DNA of 64,000 nucleotides from Aedes albopictus (Eukaryota > Arthropoda > Insecta > Diptera > Culicidae): assembly GCF_035046485.1 (NCBI RefSeq), contig NC_085138.1, positions 272,657,694-272,721,693 on the forward strand, written 5' to 3'. Position 1 is the stretch's first letter. Each line of letters begins with the position of its first letter. The notes beneath the pieces are model-generated. The model did not search any database and was not told the origin of the DNA. It saw nothing but the letters and a program-made list of their open reading frames with translations. Below are positions 45,890 to 57,765 of the stretch, piece by piece. The position numbers and the translations under genes were made by a program.

Positions 45890-48417
45890 CACCATTTTGG
45901 ATTTAAGCCTGCCGTATTGGAAATTGTAGAAGCCATTTTTGGAAGCCAATCTCCTAAACTCCAGAATTTTTCCCCGAACAAAATATACTCATGTTAAATT
46001 GTTGAAGACCCTACAACTCCGTTAAACAGCCGCCTTCTTGCATTTTGAGCAGCTATCGTGAATTTTAGATCGCCATATTGGATAGTCTGGTTGCGGGGTC
46101 AGAAGTAACCAAGTCTCAACAGCAACACTTTGTTTGGTTTGTGTGCTTTAAGCTAAAATATATATTTCGTTGCATTATATAATTCATTGGGGTATATGAG
46201 TGAAGCACTTACATGTTTGGTGTACTGAATCGAATAAAATGATGAATCGTATCTACAGCTCCACTGAATATAGTTTTAGTTCTGCAATTACAATTTTACC
46301 CTTTAGGTTACGTTTAGAATTTCAATCACCGCACTTACTAGATTTTAGATAACAAATTTTAGCAATATCGCATGGTAGATTTAAGACTAAACTTTAGATT
46401 TGAGGCACTGTAAATAGTAGATATAAGAATAAATGTAAATAATATTATTCAATCGAGTTCACAGTTTTATCAACATTATTTTCTCCTTACATAATCACTC
46501 CGTTCGTTTCGCTAAATGCACGTTTTGTTATTTTCTACCTTATCTACCTACCTTATCATGCCAGTCATTCAGCTTGACAACTGCGGGTCGTGTACGGATG
46601 GAAAGTGGGATTGATAGTCCATGGCAGTGCTACCAGAACAATTCTTGTCGTTACACTGGTATTGCATGGTTTTAGAGTCAAACTCTATTGAACAGCCGCC
46701 ATCTTGGATTTTAGACCACCACCAAATATTCTGATCGCCATTTTTGGACTCCAGACATCCCAGCCAGCAATTTGGTTGCTATATCGAAATTGCGCAACTG
46801 AAAGAGTCACACATATACAGCACAAAAGAATTCGTATTCAATGCACGAAACAGGCATGTACATACTAAAGTGGAGTCCATATCCAAACATATATCCGATG
46901 ACAGCGATTCCATCCAACATGATTTACGATTTCTCGAAAAATTTCTGCGATTTCGTCAATTTTCTACGTCTAAATATACGATTATGCATGATCTTATTAC
47001 GATTGAGTGTACCGATATACAACTCAAGATTTTCAAATTAAAAAAAAAAACAATTGCTGTGCAGTGGGAATCGAACTTAGATCTTCTAACTGAGAACTGC
47101 GCGTTATCTGTATTGGCTATATAGCCAAGTTGGAAATAGAGAGTTCAAAGTGAATGGCATGAAACGAATAAAAATTAGCATGATACGGTGCGGTGTGTTG
47201 TGCATTGAGTGGCATAAAAAGTGGTGACATGCAAGAGGCCCGGTATTGACATCGTTGTTGGAATCTATACATCACTTATTGTAAGCCATCTGCTGTACAT
47301 AAATAGTATGAAAACCTTTATATTTGATTGAAATTATTGCTTAATACCATGGTTGGAATGTGTCAACAACAACAAACATACAAATTTGTGATGAATACCA
47401 TTTTTTTCTTTTTCTCCATCATACAAATATGTAAACAAAACCATTTACGTTTTCCGAGATTAAGATTCGGCTATTAAAAGTGTAGTAACAATCATATGCG
47501 ACTGTAAAAATCAATATACGATTTCTACGATTTCGTTCACTTCGTATACGACGCAAGTGTGACGCAAACGATCAATATACAACATTGTTATGGTTGCATA
47601 CGATTTCACCGATTTTGATCATACCTTTAGGTAGCCAGCTCGATTTAGCAGATTCTTATACGATGTGAAGCGACGATTTCCACGATTCAAAGAAATCATA
47701 TATACGATACTAGCGAACTTGCAACTTGACACTAAGAATGTATTTTTTCACGATTCTATCCGACTCTGTGCGATCCTACCGATAGTATCTCGCACCTTCT
47801 ATGATCGGAGATGACTATATAGAACAAAATCACAATTAAAATTTAATTTGGCACGAAATACGATTTGACGCAATCATTGTCAACAAATATACATATTATA
47901 CCAAATGTACCCATATTGTATGGTTTTAGAACCTTAAGCGCCATTAAACAGCCGGCATCTTGAATTTTGAGCCGCCATTTTGAATATTATAGGCCGCCGT
48001 CTAAAATTTTGGGCCGATAAATACCATTAAATTTCTGGTCTCCAGTGTTGATTTTCGCACCGGCACTGGTCCGGATCTCTGAAATTGCCATAACTCCGGA
48101 ATGTTTTGACCGATCGGATCCATTGTAATAGCAAACAATGCGGTAAAATTCCGGTTCGATTTGACATTATAGAAGTTTAGAATTAACTAAAATACACAAA
48201 AATTAAAATTAAAACAATAGTGCCTTAAAAGTTAGTAACCTTTTTGTACACCGACATACATACACAAGCACAGACACCATCTCAATTCGTCGAACTGTGT
48301 TGGTTGGTATATATTACTTTGACCCTCCGAGCCTTCTATCGAAAATTTATTTTCTGAGTGAACATATAGCCTTGCAGCCTTGCAGTTCACTTTGGTTTAC
48401 GAGAAAAGCAAACATAA
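45890..48417 (+). mobile_element. Minisatellite-bearing element, copy B (diverged)
   Basis: The internal word GCCGCCATCTTGNATTTT recurs at 45890-46090, 46690-46760 and 47945-48060. Then CCATAACTCCGGAATG, AATTCGTCGAACTG, GAGTGAACATATAGCC and the degraded 3' end TTACGAGAAAAGCAAA at 48417. No 152-bp array and no clear 5' end. 47460-47880 is a low-complexity ATACGATTTC-rich stretch. A 126-codon frame (46744-47124) shows no motif. Confidence 0.55.
47050..47130 (-). repeat. tRNA-like/SINE segment
   Basis: Minus strand GGCTATATAGCCAATACAG and, about 35 bases on, AAGTTCGATTCCCACTGC resemble A and B boxes. An A-run follows on the minus-strand downstream side complement. Confidence 0.45.
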
Positions 48418-48969
48418 TTTAGCAGGATGTTTTTTTTAATAGATTTCGCAAGACGTTGTATGATAAATATTCCACCTAGAGTTTTTCCGAAGCGTTTTCC
48501 AACGAATTCTCTAGTAATGCTCGATACTGGTATCCCCTATAGGGGATTCAATCAGTTTCAAAATCTACAAAATCAATGCATTTTAGGAGAATTTCTAAAA
48601 TTTTAATATGCAAATGTTTCTCCAAAATTTCCGGTATTTGTTTTTTTGTAAATTTTTTAATGAAAAACAAATTTCAAAATTCGTAGTCGGTCCAGGAACA
48701 CATTATAATTTAATCGACTTCTATGAGCATAGAGTATCTTTATACTCATAAAACTTTGCCGTTGATGAGCGTTACGTCAAGCCAAAAAATAGTGATATTA
48801 AAATGTTGGGTCAGTTTTGGCATATGGCAATTTATCCAACTAATTCTGGATTTAAATCCGATTAGACATGTTTTGGACGAGGATTCTTCTCTGTTTACTA
48901 TTTTGTAAATTTCTGTTTTATTTATTTTCTAATTTTCGAATATCCTTAAACTTTTATATTTTTCTTTAA

Positions 48970-49082
48970 CCCTCGAGTAATCGCGCTGTTGTATATTGTA
49001 CAACACGTTGAAAAAAAAAACTTCATTACTCCGCTTTAGTGTGGTGCTGACGCAGGTAGCCAACCGCGCGAGTTACGGAAGG
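48970..49082. mobile_element. TTAA-flanked MITE (piggyBac-like), 113 bp
   Basis: TTAA (48966-48969), CCCTCGAGTAATCGCGC ... GCGCGAGTTACGGAAGG, TTAA (49083-49086). It contains TGTTGTATATTGTACAACA, a palindrome. Same ends as 50444-50558. Confidence 0.8.
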
Positions 49083-50356
49083 TTAAAGGTTATTGATATA
49101 TTAAGACACAAACATTTTAAGATTTTGTAAATATTATTGGAGTATTCTGATGTTAAGGACAGAATCCTAAAATAGCCGCAACAATGGCCTACTTTTGCAC
49201 CTACTCACAATTTTGGGAGCACAAAACTCATTAAAAACGAAACCAGCACCCTTGATCTTCGTATTTTAAGCTTTTCACAAGTGAGCAAGAACAAAATAAA
49301 AATCACACTGTTGTTTGAAGCTTTCTTCTTGAGATGTGTGCATTTAAAGTTCTGGTGCACTGTTGAACCGGGATTGCTGGGCGTTTGCTCTTACTATTAT
49401 CTTATGGAGAATTTAGTTTTCCGTGTAACTTTTAGGAAAATAGTTCTAGAGTGTATTAGAAGTCACTTAACGTTTTTACGATGCTAGAGTCGTTTAAGAA
49501 AAAAAAAACCCAGATTAATCCACCTAGTGGTGATAGCGCCTTTCTCGTCGAATATATACTCATGATCTTTACGTCGACATAAGCCTGAACACTTATACGC
49601 TTAATACGATTCATGTAAAATTTGACCTCCTTATGAACCAAATTGTGCACAGTAATTTTAGACGCAAAAGAAGATTGGAAAATCTTTATTCAGTGTTGAT
49701 GCTTCATATTAAGAGGAAACAAACCATCATCGTTTAGCAAAAACTCAAAAGCAGTTTTCTCGCTGAAATCTTAACCAAAGTTAATAAAAATTTATCACTG
49801 CACTCTGGCCACCATTTGGATAACAGTGAAATAATTTTCAATAACAGTTTTGTGACTTCAAGGAAAAAAACTGCTTTTGAAAAAATGATGATTGCTGATG
49901 ACTGAATGATGGTTATTTGAGCCTTAACACCACAGGAATTTGAAATGGAGTGGTTTGATGAGATTACTTTGGTTACGATTTTATTCTCTCGTACATATAT
50001 GAAGACTTTGACTCTTTCTTCACTTTTATTCTTACCCAACGTTTACCAGGCTATCAAAAAAGCCACATATATGAAGAATTTGACTATTTCTTTACTTTTA
50101 ATCTTACCCAACGTTTATCAGGCTATCAAAAAAGCTGATTTATTGCTAACATTGGTTTTGTTCACTTTCATAATTCCACTATTTTAAGTGCCGCATGCTT
50201 GGGTTTGGTTCAATTTTACGTTTGACCATTTCCGGCGGACACCTGGAACCGATTCCATGGCACTACTGGTTGTCCCAAATATTGTATGGATATGGCTATT
50301 TTCTTATCAACTGATTATCAGGCTGCCTAAAAAGCCGCGAATTGATGTGTTCCATG

Positions 50357-50624
50357 GGGAGCATCCATTAAGTGCGTCACGCTGAAATTGGAAATTTTCG
50401 AAGCTCCCCCTCTCCTCTTCGTACGGGATTTTCCTATACTTAACCCGGGAGCGGTCGCATCGTGTACTGAGTACACGCACCATGAAAAAAGCTCACTTGT
50501 AGTACAAAGCGTGTGCGTAGTGTCGCTGAGGGTGGCTGAAGACGCGACTGCTCGAGGGTTAAAATAGCTTGTCACACTTTTACAACCCCCTCTCCCCCTA
50601 GGATCGTGACGTACTTAATGGATG
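50357..50624. mobile_element. MITE with CATCCATTAAGTGCGTCACG ends
   Basis: The left GCATCCATTAAGTGCGTCAC pairs with the right GTGACGTACTTAATGGATGG. CATG flanks both sides. It is interrupted by a TTAA element at 50444-50558. Confidence 0.7.
50444..50558. mobile_element. TTAA-flanked MITE (piggyBac-like), 115 bp
   Basis: TTAA (50440-50443), CCCGGGAGCGGTCGC ... GCGACTGCTCGAGGG, TTAA (50559-50562). It contains GTGTACTGAGTACACG. A nested MITE within a MITE within a minisatellite. Confidence 0.85.
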
Positions 50625-51655
50625 GCTTCATGTATGATTTTGGTTTACTTCTATATTTTACCATTTCCGGCAGGGCACTCGTTACCTGTTCTTCAACACT
50701 ACCGGTTCTCCCAAATGTGCGTCTGAGACTTTTTGCTGACAAACTGTCAATTAGGTTATTGAAAGAGCCGCGATTTGGTGTGTCGCATGCAAAGGTTCGG
50801 CCTACTTTTATATTTTACCACTTATGACGAGACACCCAAATTCGGTTCCCGGACAGGACCTGTTGTCCCAAATTTGGTCTGCGAATATTTTTTTGCTAAC
50901 CGTTCAACAGGTTACCGAAAAAGCCGCTATTTGATGTGTCGCATGCATGGGTTTGGTTCACTATTATATTTGGACACTTCCGGTGGGACATCCGGAACCG
51001 GTCCCGGAACACTACCGGTTCAGATATGGTCGGAGACTAGTTTCTTGCTAATCTTTCATTAGGTTATCAAAAAAGCCGCGCTCTGATGTGTCGTATGCAT
51101 GGGTTTGTTTCACTTTTATATAAGGCGATTTCCGACGAGACACCCGGAACTGGTTCCGCAATACAACTGTTAGTTTCCAATGTGGTCTGAGCCTACTTCC
51201 TTAATAACTGGCCATCAGGGTATTGGAAAGCCGTGATTTGATGTGTCGTATGCATGGGTTTGGTTCTCCTTTATATTTGGCCACTTCCGTCGGGACCCCC
51301 GAAACCGGTTCTGGAACACTACCGGTTCAGATATGGTCTAATACTGTTTTCCTGCTAACCGTTCATCAGGTTATCGGAAATGCCACTGTTTGATGTGTCG
51401 CATGCATGGGTTTGTTGCATTTTCATGGCTGACCCCTCCCAAGGGTACCGGTCCGGAACATCTAAATGGCCATAACTCCGGAACGGCTGGACCGATCCGA
51501 ACCATTTTCAATAGGAAACAATGGGACTATATGCCGCGTCGAATGAACCATCGGTCATTAAAATCGGTTGAGGTTTACTACCAAAAAGTGATGTGAGTTT
51601 TTTGTACACACACACATACACACATACACACACACGCACACACACACACACACAC

Positions 51656-53096
51656 GCTGGGATGATGCCCATTTGCATTACCCTGGCCGAGGACGTGGAA
51701 TGCTATCAGCGAAGGAATACAAGGAACGTGCGGAGCATCGTTAGAACGGATTCGTTGTCTAAGTGGCAGCAAGAGTGGGACAATGCGGGAAATGGAAGGT
51801 GGACCCATCGGCTCATCCCGAATGTATCTGAGTGGGTGAACAGGAAGCATGGAGAGGTGAACTTTCATCTGACGCAGTTCCTGTCCGGGCACGGCTGCTT
51901 TCGGAAATATCTGCATCGGTTTGGTCACGCACCTTCGCCTCTCTGTCCAGAGTGCGGAAACGAAGAAGAGACACCAGAACACGTCGTCTTCGAATGTCCC
52001 AGATTCGACGAAGCGCGCAGGGATTTGCCTGGTATGACAGCTGACAATGTCGTCCGCGAAATGTGCCGCGAAGAAGAGAAATGGAACGCTGTCGACCGCG
52101 TAGTAAGGCGAATACTGTCCGAGCTGCAAAGGAAATGGCGTGAAGACCAGAGGATCTCTGACCGCGATCGGAGTAGGCTTGATCCACCGTCGGGGACAAG
52201 ACCGAGTAGACCGTGACGTAGTACTGGTTTGTGGTCGTCGGGGCGCCAGTGAACCGGAAGCCAACCTCCAACCGGAATCGCTGGGTCGACCTCGGCACCT
52301 GGCCGGTCGTGATTGAACTGCGCGTTCGGGAGAACTTCCGTCGCCGGGGATTTTCTCCGTCGGAGTAGGCTAGGTCCACCGCCGGGGACTAGACAGAGTA
52401 GGCCGTGAAAAGCACCGGGGAACGGTCGTTGGGGCGCCTTTGAACCGGAAGCCAGTCTCCAACCGGAATCTCAGGACTGACCTTGACGCCGACCCGGGAA
52501 GATCGGTTCGGAAGAACTTCCATCGCCGGGGAACTCTTCGTCGGAGTAGGATGGGTCCACCGCCGGGGGCTATCCGAGTAGCGAGCGACCGTGGTGAACT
52601 GATAGTTTTGGACTAACAGGAGCCGAAGTAAGTCGCTTAATGGCGAAAAAACGTAGAAGATTAACAAATTGCAAATTAACAAATTAACAAATTGTAATGT
52701 GCACTGACTGGAGTTGAAGTGTCGCTGAATGGCGACAAAAGTAGGAAAATAACAAATTCACTAACATGAGCTAAATGGCTCAGCACGACGCATGTTGCAC
52801 GCTGATCGGTGAAACGCTAGAAATTAAACAAATTAATAGCAAGAGCTAAATGGCTCAGCATGAAGGTAGCGAAAGAGCTTAGGAAAGTAGAACAACAATA
52901 GCGTAGAATAACAAATTGGTGATGGTGCACAAGGCACAAAATGCCTCCCCTCCGAAGAAATACTGCATGGTGGTACCGGAGGGGAATTTAAGGTGGAGGT
53001 GAACTAGGAGAGTGTTTTTAGTGGGTAGGCGCACATTCGAATCCCACACAGCGTCTTTAGAAGATTTTTGGACTCCTAGAATAAAAAAAAAAAAAA
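51656..53096 (+). mobile_element. R1-clade LINE fragment with reiterated 3' UTR
   Basis: 5'-truncated in the RT thumb, it starts within the CA microsatellite and ends in a 15-A run followed by more CA repeats. The 3' UTR has a tandem unit starting CGGAGTAGG at 52169, 52361 and 52542 (192 and 181 bp), then TAACAAAT and TGGCTCAGCA reiterations. The CA repeats on both sides hide any target duplication. Confidence 0.85.
51659..52216 (+). CDS. R1-clade RT C-terminus (partial)
   Basis: The open frame begins GMMPICITLAEDVECYQRR and runs to TGA at 52216. It aligns by eye with the end of the R1 ORF at 12622-13130: RLIPNVSEWVNRKHGEVNFH, GHGCFRKYLHRFGHAPSPLC, then C-x2-C and HVVFECPRF, the zinc-knuckle-like motif. 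The intact frame implies recent insertion. The element differs from the R1 copy at 11379, so it is a different family in the same clade. Confidence 0.88.
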   Translation, partial: GMMPICITLAEDVECYQRRNTRNVRSIVRTDSLSKWQQEWDNAGNGRWTHRLIPNVSEWVNRKHGEVNFHLTQFLSGHGCFRKYLHRFGHAPSPLCPECGNEEETPEHVVFECPRFDEARRDLPGMTADNVVREMCREEEKWNAVDRVVRRILSELQRKWREDQRISDRDRSRLDPPSGTRPSRP

Positions 53097-53275
53097 ACAC
53101 ACACACACACACACATACACACATACACACATACACACACACAGACATCACCTCAATTCGTCGAGCTGAGTTGATTGGTATATGTGACTCGTCCCTCCGG
53201 ACCTTCTATCAAAAAGTCATTTTTGGAGGGAACATATAGCCTTCCAGTACACTTAGTGTACGAGAAAGGCAAAAT

Positions 53276-53412
53276 CATTTTTGAAAACAAAAGTAACAAT
53301 GATATCAAAAAAAAATATTACAATCAAACCTCGATATAACGTAACCTCTTTATAACGTAACTTTTCCCTCGATATAACGTTACTTTTATTTGTTCCAACT
53401 TTTTACTTTTTG
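53276..53412. repeat. Spacer with Tc1-like TIR remnant
   Basis: CAATCAAACCTCGATATAAC and repeated ATATAACGTTAC words resemble one end of a Tc1/mariner-type MITE. It separates two inverted copies (C and D) of the minisatellite-bearing family. Confidence 0.5.
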
Positions 53413-53779
53413 CCTTTCTCGTACACCAAGGTGTACCGAAAGGCTATATGTTCACTCCAAAAACGAAAAATTGATAGAGCCCCCGGAGGGGTCAAGTGTT
53501 ATATACCAATCGACTCAGCTCGACGAGTTGAGATGATGTCTGTGTGTATGTATGTGTGTGTGTGTGTGTGTGTATGTATGTGTGTGTGTGTGTGTATGTG
53601 TACAAAAAGGTCACCTTATTTTTAGATAGTAAATATGAACCGATTTCAACGACCGATGGTTCATTCGACGGGGTACATTGTCCCATTGTTTCCTATTGAA
53701 AATGGTTCAGATCGGTCCAGCCGTTCCGGAGTTATGGCCATTCAGGTGTTCCGGACCGGTACCCCAGGAAGGGGGCAGA

Positions 53780-54660
53780 TATGAAAATGCAACAAACCCA
53801 TGCATGCGACCCATCAAACCACGGCATTTTCGATTATCTGATGAACGAGAAGTAGGAAAATAGTCTCAGACTATATCTGAACCGGTAGTGTTCCGGAACC
53901 GGTTCCGGGTGTTCCACCGGAAGTGGCCAAATAAGAAAGTGAACATAACCCATGCATGCGACACGTCAAATAACGGATTTTTCTATTACCAGTTGAAAGG
54001 TAAGCAGGAATTTAGTTTCAAACCATGTTTGAACCGGTAGTGTTCCGGAACCGGTTCCGTATGTCCTGCCGGAAGTGGCCAATTAAAAAAGTGAACCAAA
54101 CCCTGGCATGCAACACATCAAAGAGTGGCTTTTTCGATAACCAGATGAACGGTAAGCAGAAAAATGGTTTCGGACCGTATCTGAACCATTTGTGTTCCGG
54201 AACAGGTTCCAGGTGTCCTGCTGGATGTGGCCAATTAAAAAAGTGAACCAAACCCATGCATGCGACACATCAAAGAGCGGCTTTTTCGATAACCAGATGA
54301 ACGGTAACCAGGAAAATACTTTCAGACCATATCTGAACTGATTATATTCCGGAACCGGTTCCGGGTGTCCTACCGGATGTGGCCAATTAAAAAGATGAGC
54401 CAAACTCAGGCATGCGACACATTGAAGAGCGGCTTTTTTTATAACCAGATGAACGTTAGGCAGGAAAATAGTTTCATACTGTATTTGAACCGGTTGTGTT
54501 CCGGAACCGGTTCCAGGTGTCCCGTCGGAAGTGACCAATTAAAAACTGAACCAAACCCATGCATGTGAATCATCAAATCATCAAAAATGTTTGATAACCA
54601 GCTAAACGGGCAGCATGAAAATAGTCTCTGACCACATCTTAGATAACCGGCAGTGTTGCA
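53780..54660 (-). repeat. Minisatellite array, ~152-bp unit, inverted
   Basis: CATGCATGCGAC-type landmarks at about 53806, 53956, 54108, 54259, 54410 and 54560, spacing 150-152. Confidence 0.9.
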
Positions 54661-55017
54661 AAATCAGGATTGGATGCATCGCTCAAATTACGAAGATGAA
54701 CAAAATCGATGCAAGCGATTAATATGCATAAAATAATAAAAACTTGATAAAACTTTAAGCGATCTTGTCAAATCACACCATTTTAGATTCCAGAGGCTTC
54801 ATCATACAGTAGGATGGCTCAACATTGTATGGAGAAATTTAAATTTTATAGCAGCAATCCCCTTTTGCGTCTAAAATTACTGCGAACAATTTTGAATCAA
54901 CTGGTTAAGTCCTCGCGCTCTGTAACACGGTTGAAATTTGAATGGGTATGGGAAATTTCGCTTGCTTGCACTATTTTGTCAAATTTTACTTTGGGTGATC
55001 GACTGTACGTTGGATGA

Positions 55018-55453
55018 TATCTTTGATGGGCTTATTGGCATTTCAATCTAATTTGGTCAATTAAAAACAACTATATGTTTTCTTAATCCGACGTTTCGGT
55101 CCTTATTGGACCTTTTTCAATGATTCGAAAAATGTGTTGTTTTATCGTTAAGGTGTTTGTTTGAACGTCTAATCGTCATTTGGTGTTGGTTTTCGGTTTT
55201 AACTTTCCGGAAAACAAGTTTTAGAATGAAAATCGGAATCCGTTCCACTGTTCTACGCACTGATATAGTTAAAACCGAAAACCAACACCAAATGATGATT
55301 AGACGTTCAAACAAACACCTTAACGATAAAACAACACAATTTTCGAATCCTTGAAAAAGGTGCAATAAGGACCGAAACGTCGGGTTAAGAAAACATATAG
55401 TTGTTTTTAATTGACCAAATTAGACTGAAATGCCAATAAACCCCTCAAAGATG
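55018..55453. mobile_element. Long-TIR MITE, ~190-bp arms
   Basis: The left arm (CTTATTGGCATTTCAATCTA, GACGTTTCGGTCCTTATTGG, AACACCTTAACGATAA complement) pairs with the right arm 55265-55453. The loop holds GGAATCCGTTCCACTG. Near-identical arms. Confidence 0.88.
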
Positions 55454-55929
55454 TCAAATTTTACATAAATCCTATAACCAATGATAATAAAATATAGGCT
55501 AAAGTGTGCAGAAAAAATTCGCCGAAATATCTTGATAATGATCGGCACCCAGTGCTAGTGAAGCTGGGCAAGCAGTCAACTGAGAGGTTTCCAAGGGTCC
55601 CCCCTTGGAAATTTTGCTCGGAATTTAACATTTGGAGGAGGGGCACAATTTTTTTTTTAATTTTAAGGTTATCTTCCGGAAGATTTATAATCAAATCCGA
55701 TGAGTCAAACGGTTTTGCTTAATTGTTTGAGTATTTTTCCATCAAATGAATTTATCATTTATCAACTCTAACCCACCGCCCCCCCCTCCCGCATTTGTCA
55801 ACGAGCACTGTGACAAAAGAAGAAAATGAGATTTATTCTAATCTTGAGTACATAATCGACGAGAAAGGCACTATCACCACTAGGTGGATTAATCTGGGTT
55901 TTAAATAATAAGCGTGATTTATAGAATAG

Positions 55930-57765
55930 AAAATGATCGTAGTGACCTGTGGTTGTGAGCGGCCGCAAATTTTCACCGCTGTCAAATTTCTTCAATTTTT
56001 GTTTTGGTTCTGGCTAATTTCGGAAAGTTGGTACCGAAATTAGGTTTTATTGAGATAAGTAGTGCATCGTAAGTGATTTTGTGAAACAAAAACATGATGG
56101 AGAATGGTCAGCGTTGCCCGAGCAGAGGAGAATATCAAATTCATAACAATAGAATCACATAGCCTGTTTTTATATTTTGATTTGTTATTATCAACTTATC
56201 AAAGTATTTCTTTTTTTATAACATGTTTTGTTGGGAAAACTTATTTTGTTATGTTCAAGTTATTGAGATTCAACATTAAATAACATTCCAATAATATACT
56301 GTGTTGTAGCCCAAGTTTTGTTACTATTCTACTATTGAAAATGTTCAAATATGTGATGAAGTATAACACAACAATAACAAGTTTTCAAATTCACAAAAAG
56401 ATTCATTGTTATTAAGTTGTTATTGAAACTAACAAAACATGTTATTGAATTAGTCTTCCTGGAACATTTTTTTGTTATGATTTTTGTTATTTTGCCGCTT
56501 ATGACAGACAAGTTTATAACATAATAAGATATGCTAATAACATAAAAATTACTGATTTAATTATACAGTTATTATGCCAAAATCAAGGCCAAAATAACAT
56601 ATTTTATTATGCTGTTGATATTTTCTTCTGCTCGGGTGTGAAGAGTCGGTATTGAAAACAGAGTTGTCAGTTTTTGTGTTCAATAAAAGAGTTAGATGTG
56701 GGTATTTGAGACTAGCCGGAAGTTGTATCGATGAAATAGAGTGTGAAGCCACAGTACCAGAAGACTAAAGGGAAGAACCAGGATATTCCACAGAATGGGT
56801 TTCATTAGAACGGATTGTTCTGGACGAATTGAGAAAACTGATTGATTTGTTCTACCGGAAAAGTGTGCAGAATTGAAAGTAATTCGAAAGCAGTTCAAAG
56901 TGAGTGTTTTGCCTATCATACCTAGTCTGGCATCGGGAATGAAATTTTAAATAAGTGGTTGCTGTTTGGATCGAGTTGCTTCTTTGGCTTCCGGTGAGAA
57001 AATTCCTTTTATTATTTAATTATTTATTTTCAAAAACTAGATGTAAGTTTTGGATAATTAGTGAGGAGACAAAGGTTTTTAGATGAGTAATCACTTTGGC
57101 CATGTGGCGAAACATTCGGGCATTTGCTCTACAATTAGAAAGAGTGTGCAAATCGGTGATTGGGTGGATTTACATACGGCACGGACGGGTGGACAAGACT
57201 TCAGACTTCGGTCGACCCGGAGAAGTACGATTCAATTAGGTGGAAATGCCTTGGAAAAGTGTTGTGAAGATCCACCACACGTCGGCGAAGGAAAATCTCG
57301 TGAAGAAAATCGAGAGTGAAAAAAATTTCTTAGCTATGTCACTCCCAACGTTGGTGTTTAAATACACTAAAACACTTACATGCACACCAACACATCTACA
57401 TGATCTATTCAAATACACTATACAATCTGAATCTTGCCGCATCACACGCTTATAGTGAATCCCCAATCAACCCATTCCAAATAACCAACTCCTTGACACC
57501 TATGGGAACGTCGGTGAGTCGCTGACCCCTTGTAAAGTAGGTGTCATATCATCACATCCTTTCCTATCCTCGTAACGGAGAAGATGGGCGTGGCCGGCAA
57601 TGGAAGTTTCATGTCTTTCTTACTTCAACCTCTGATTGGGAAGCTGATCCTTCCCAAACAGCATTCCATAAGCAATTAGAATAGGAGTATTTAAGTTTTA
57701 GCATGACAACTTCCAATCTACGAATTACTTACTCCGTTACCACGCAACGCAACGCAACGCAACGC
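55930..57765 (+). mobile_element. Non-LTR retroposon with 23-bp TSD and CAACG tail
   Basis: The 23-bp target AATAAGCGTGATTTATAG... is duplicated exactly (55907-55929 and 57766-57788). The 3' end is a pentamer repeat, CGCAACGCAACGCAACGC. The body (57460-57740) resembles a LINE 3' UTR. A 78-codon frame at 57083-57319 is the longest and is not recognised. It is probably an internally deleted LINE or a processed copy. A MITE is nested at 56117-56636. Confidence 0.8.
56117..56636. mobile_element. AT-rich MITE, CCCGAGCAGA ends
   Basis: CCCGAGCAGAGGAGAATATC at the left matches the complement of GATATTTTCTTCTGCTCGGG at the right. The interior is made of TAACAA/TTGTTA words. 520 bp. Confidence 0.8.

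Larger units (their letters stand above)
50180..51440 (+). repeat. Minisatellite array (152-158 bp), interrupted
   Basis: CGCATGC-type landmarks at 50187, 50781, 50939, 51090, 51246 and 51399. The long first interval holds a MITE (50357-50624). More diverged than the 19605 array. Confidence 0.85.
49507..53275 (+). mobile_element. Minisatellite-bearing element, copy C
   Basis: The 5' end AACCCAGATTAATCCACCTA ... GCGCCTTTCTCG is after a run of A. A 152-bp-type array occupies 50180-51440, then CCATAACTCCGGAACGGCTG, a CA run, an R1-clade fragment (51656-53096) inserted in that run, and the 3' end with AATTCGTCGAGCTGAG and GTGTACGAGAAAGGCAAAA at 53275. The 12-base words CGCCTTTCTCGT and its near complement at the 3' end make subterminal inverted repeats. 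No protein is encoded by the element itself. Confidence 0.8.
53413..55903 (-). mobile_element. Minisatellite-bearing element, copy D (inverted)
   Basis: Read on the minus strand, the 5' end is at 55903 (AACCCAGATTAATCCACCTA), the array lies at 53780-54660, and the 3' end is at 53413 (GTACACCAAGGTGTACGAGA-like, then GGCAAAA). A long-TIR MITE (55018-55453) interrupts it. It retains the CA run (53540-53600). Same family as C, opposite orientation. Confidence 0.8.

Noticed and set aside
46744..47124. 126-codon plus-strand frame
   Set aside because: It overlaps a tRNA-like SINE segment and low-complexity sequence, so it is unlikely to be coding.
51593..51658. Thr-His repeats preceding the R1 fragment in frame
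   Set aside because: Translation of the CA microsatellite, not part of the RT.
52879..53686. Cys/Val- or Thr/His-rich frames around 52879-53239 and 53410-53686
   Set aside because: Frames through GT/CA microsatellites.
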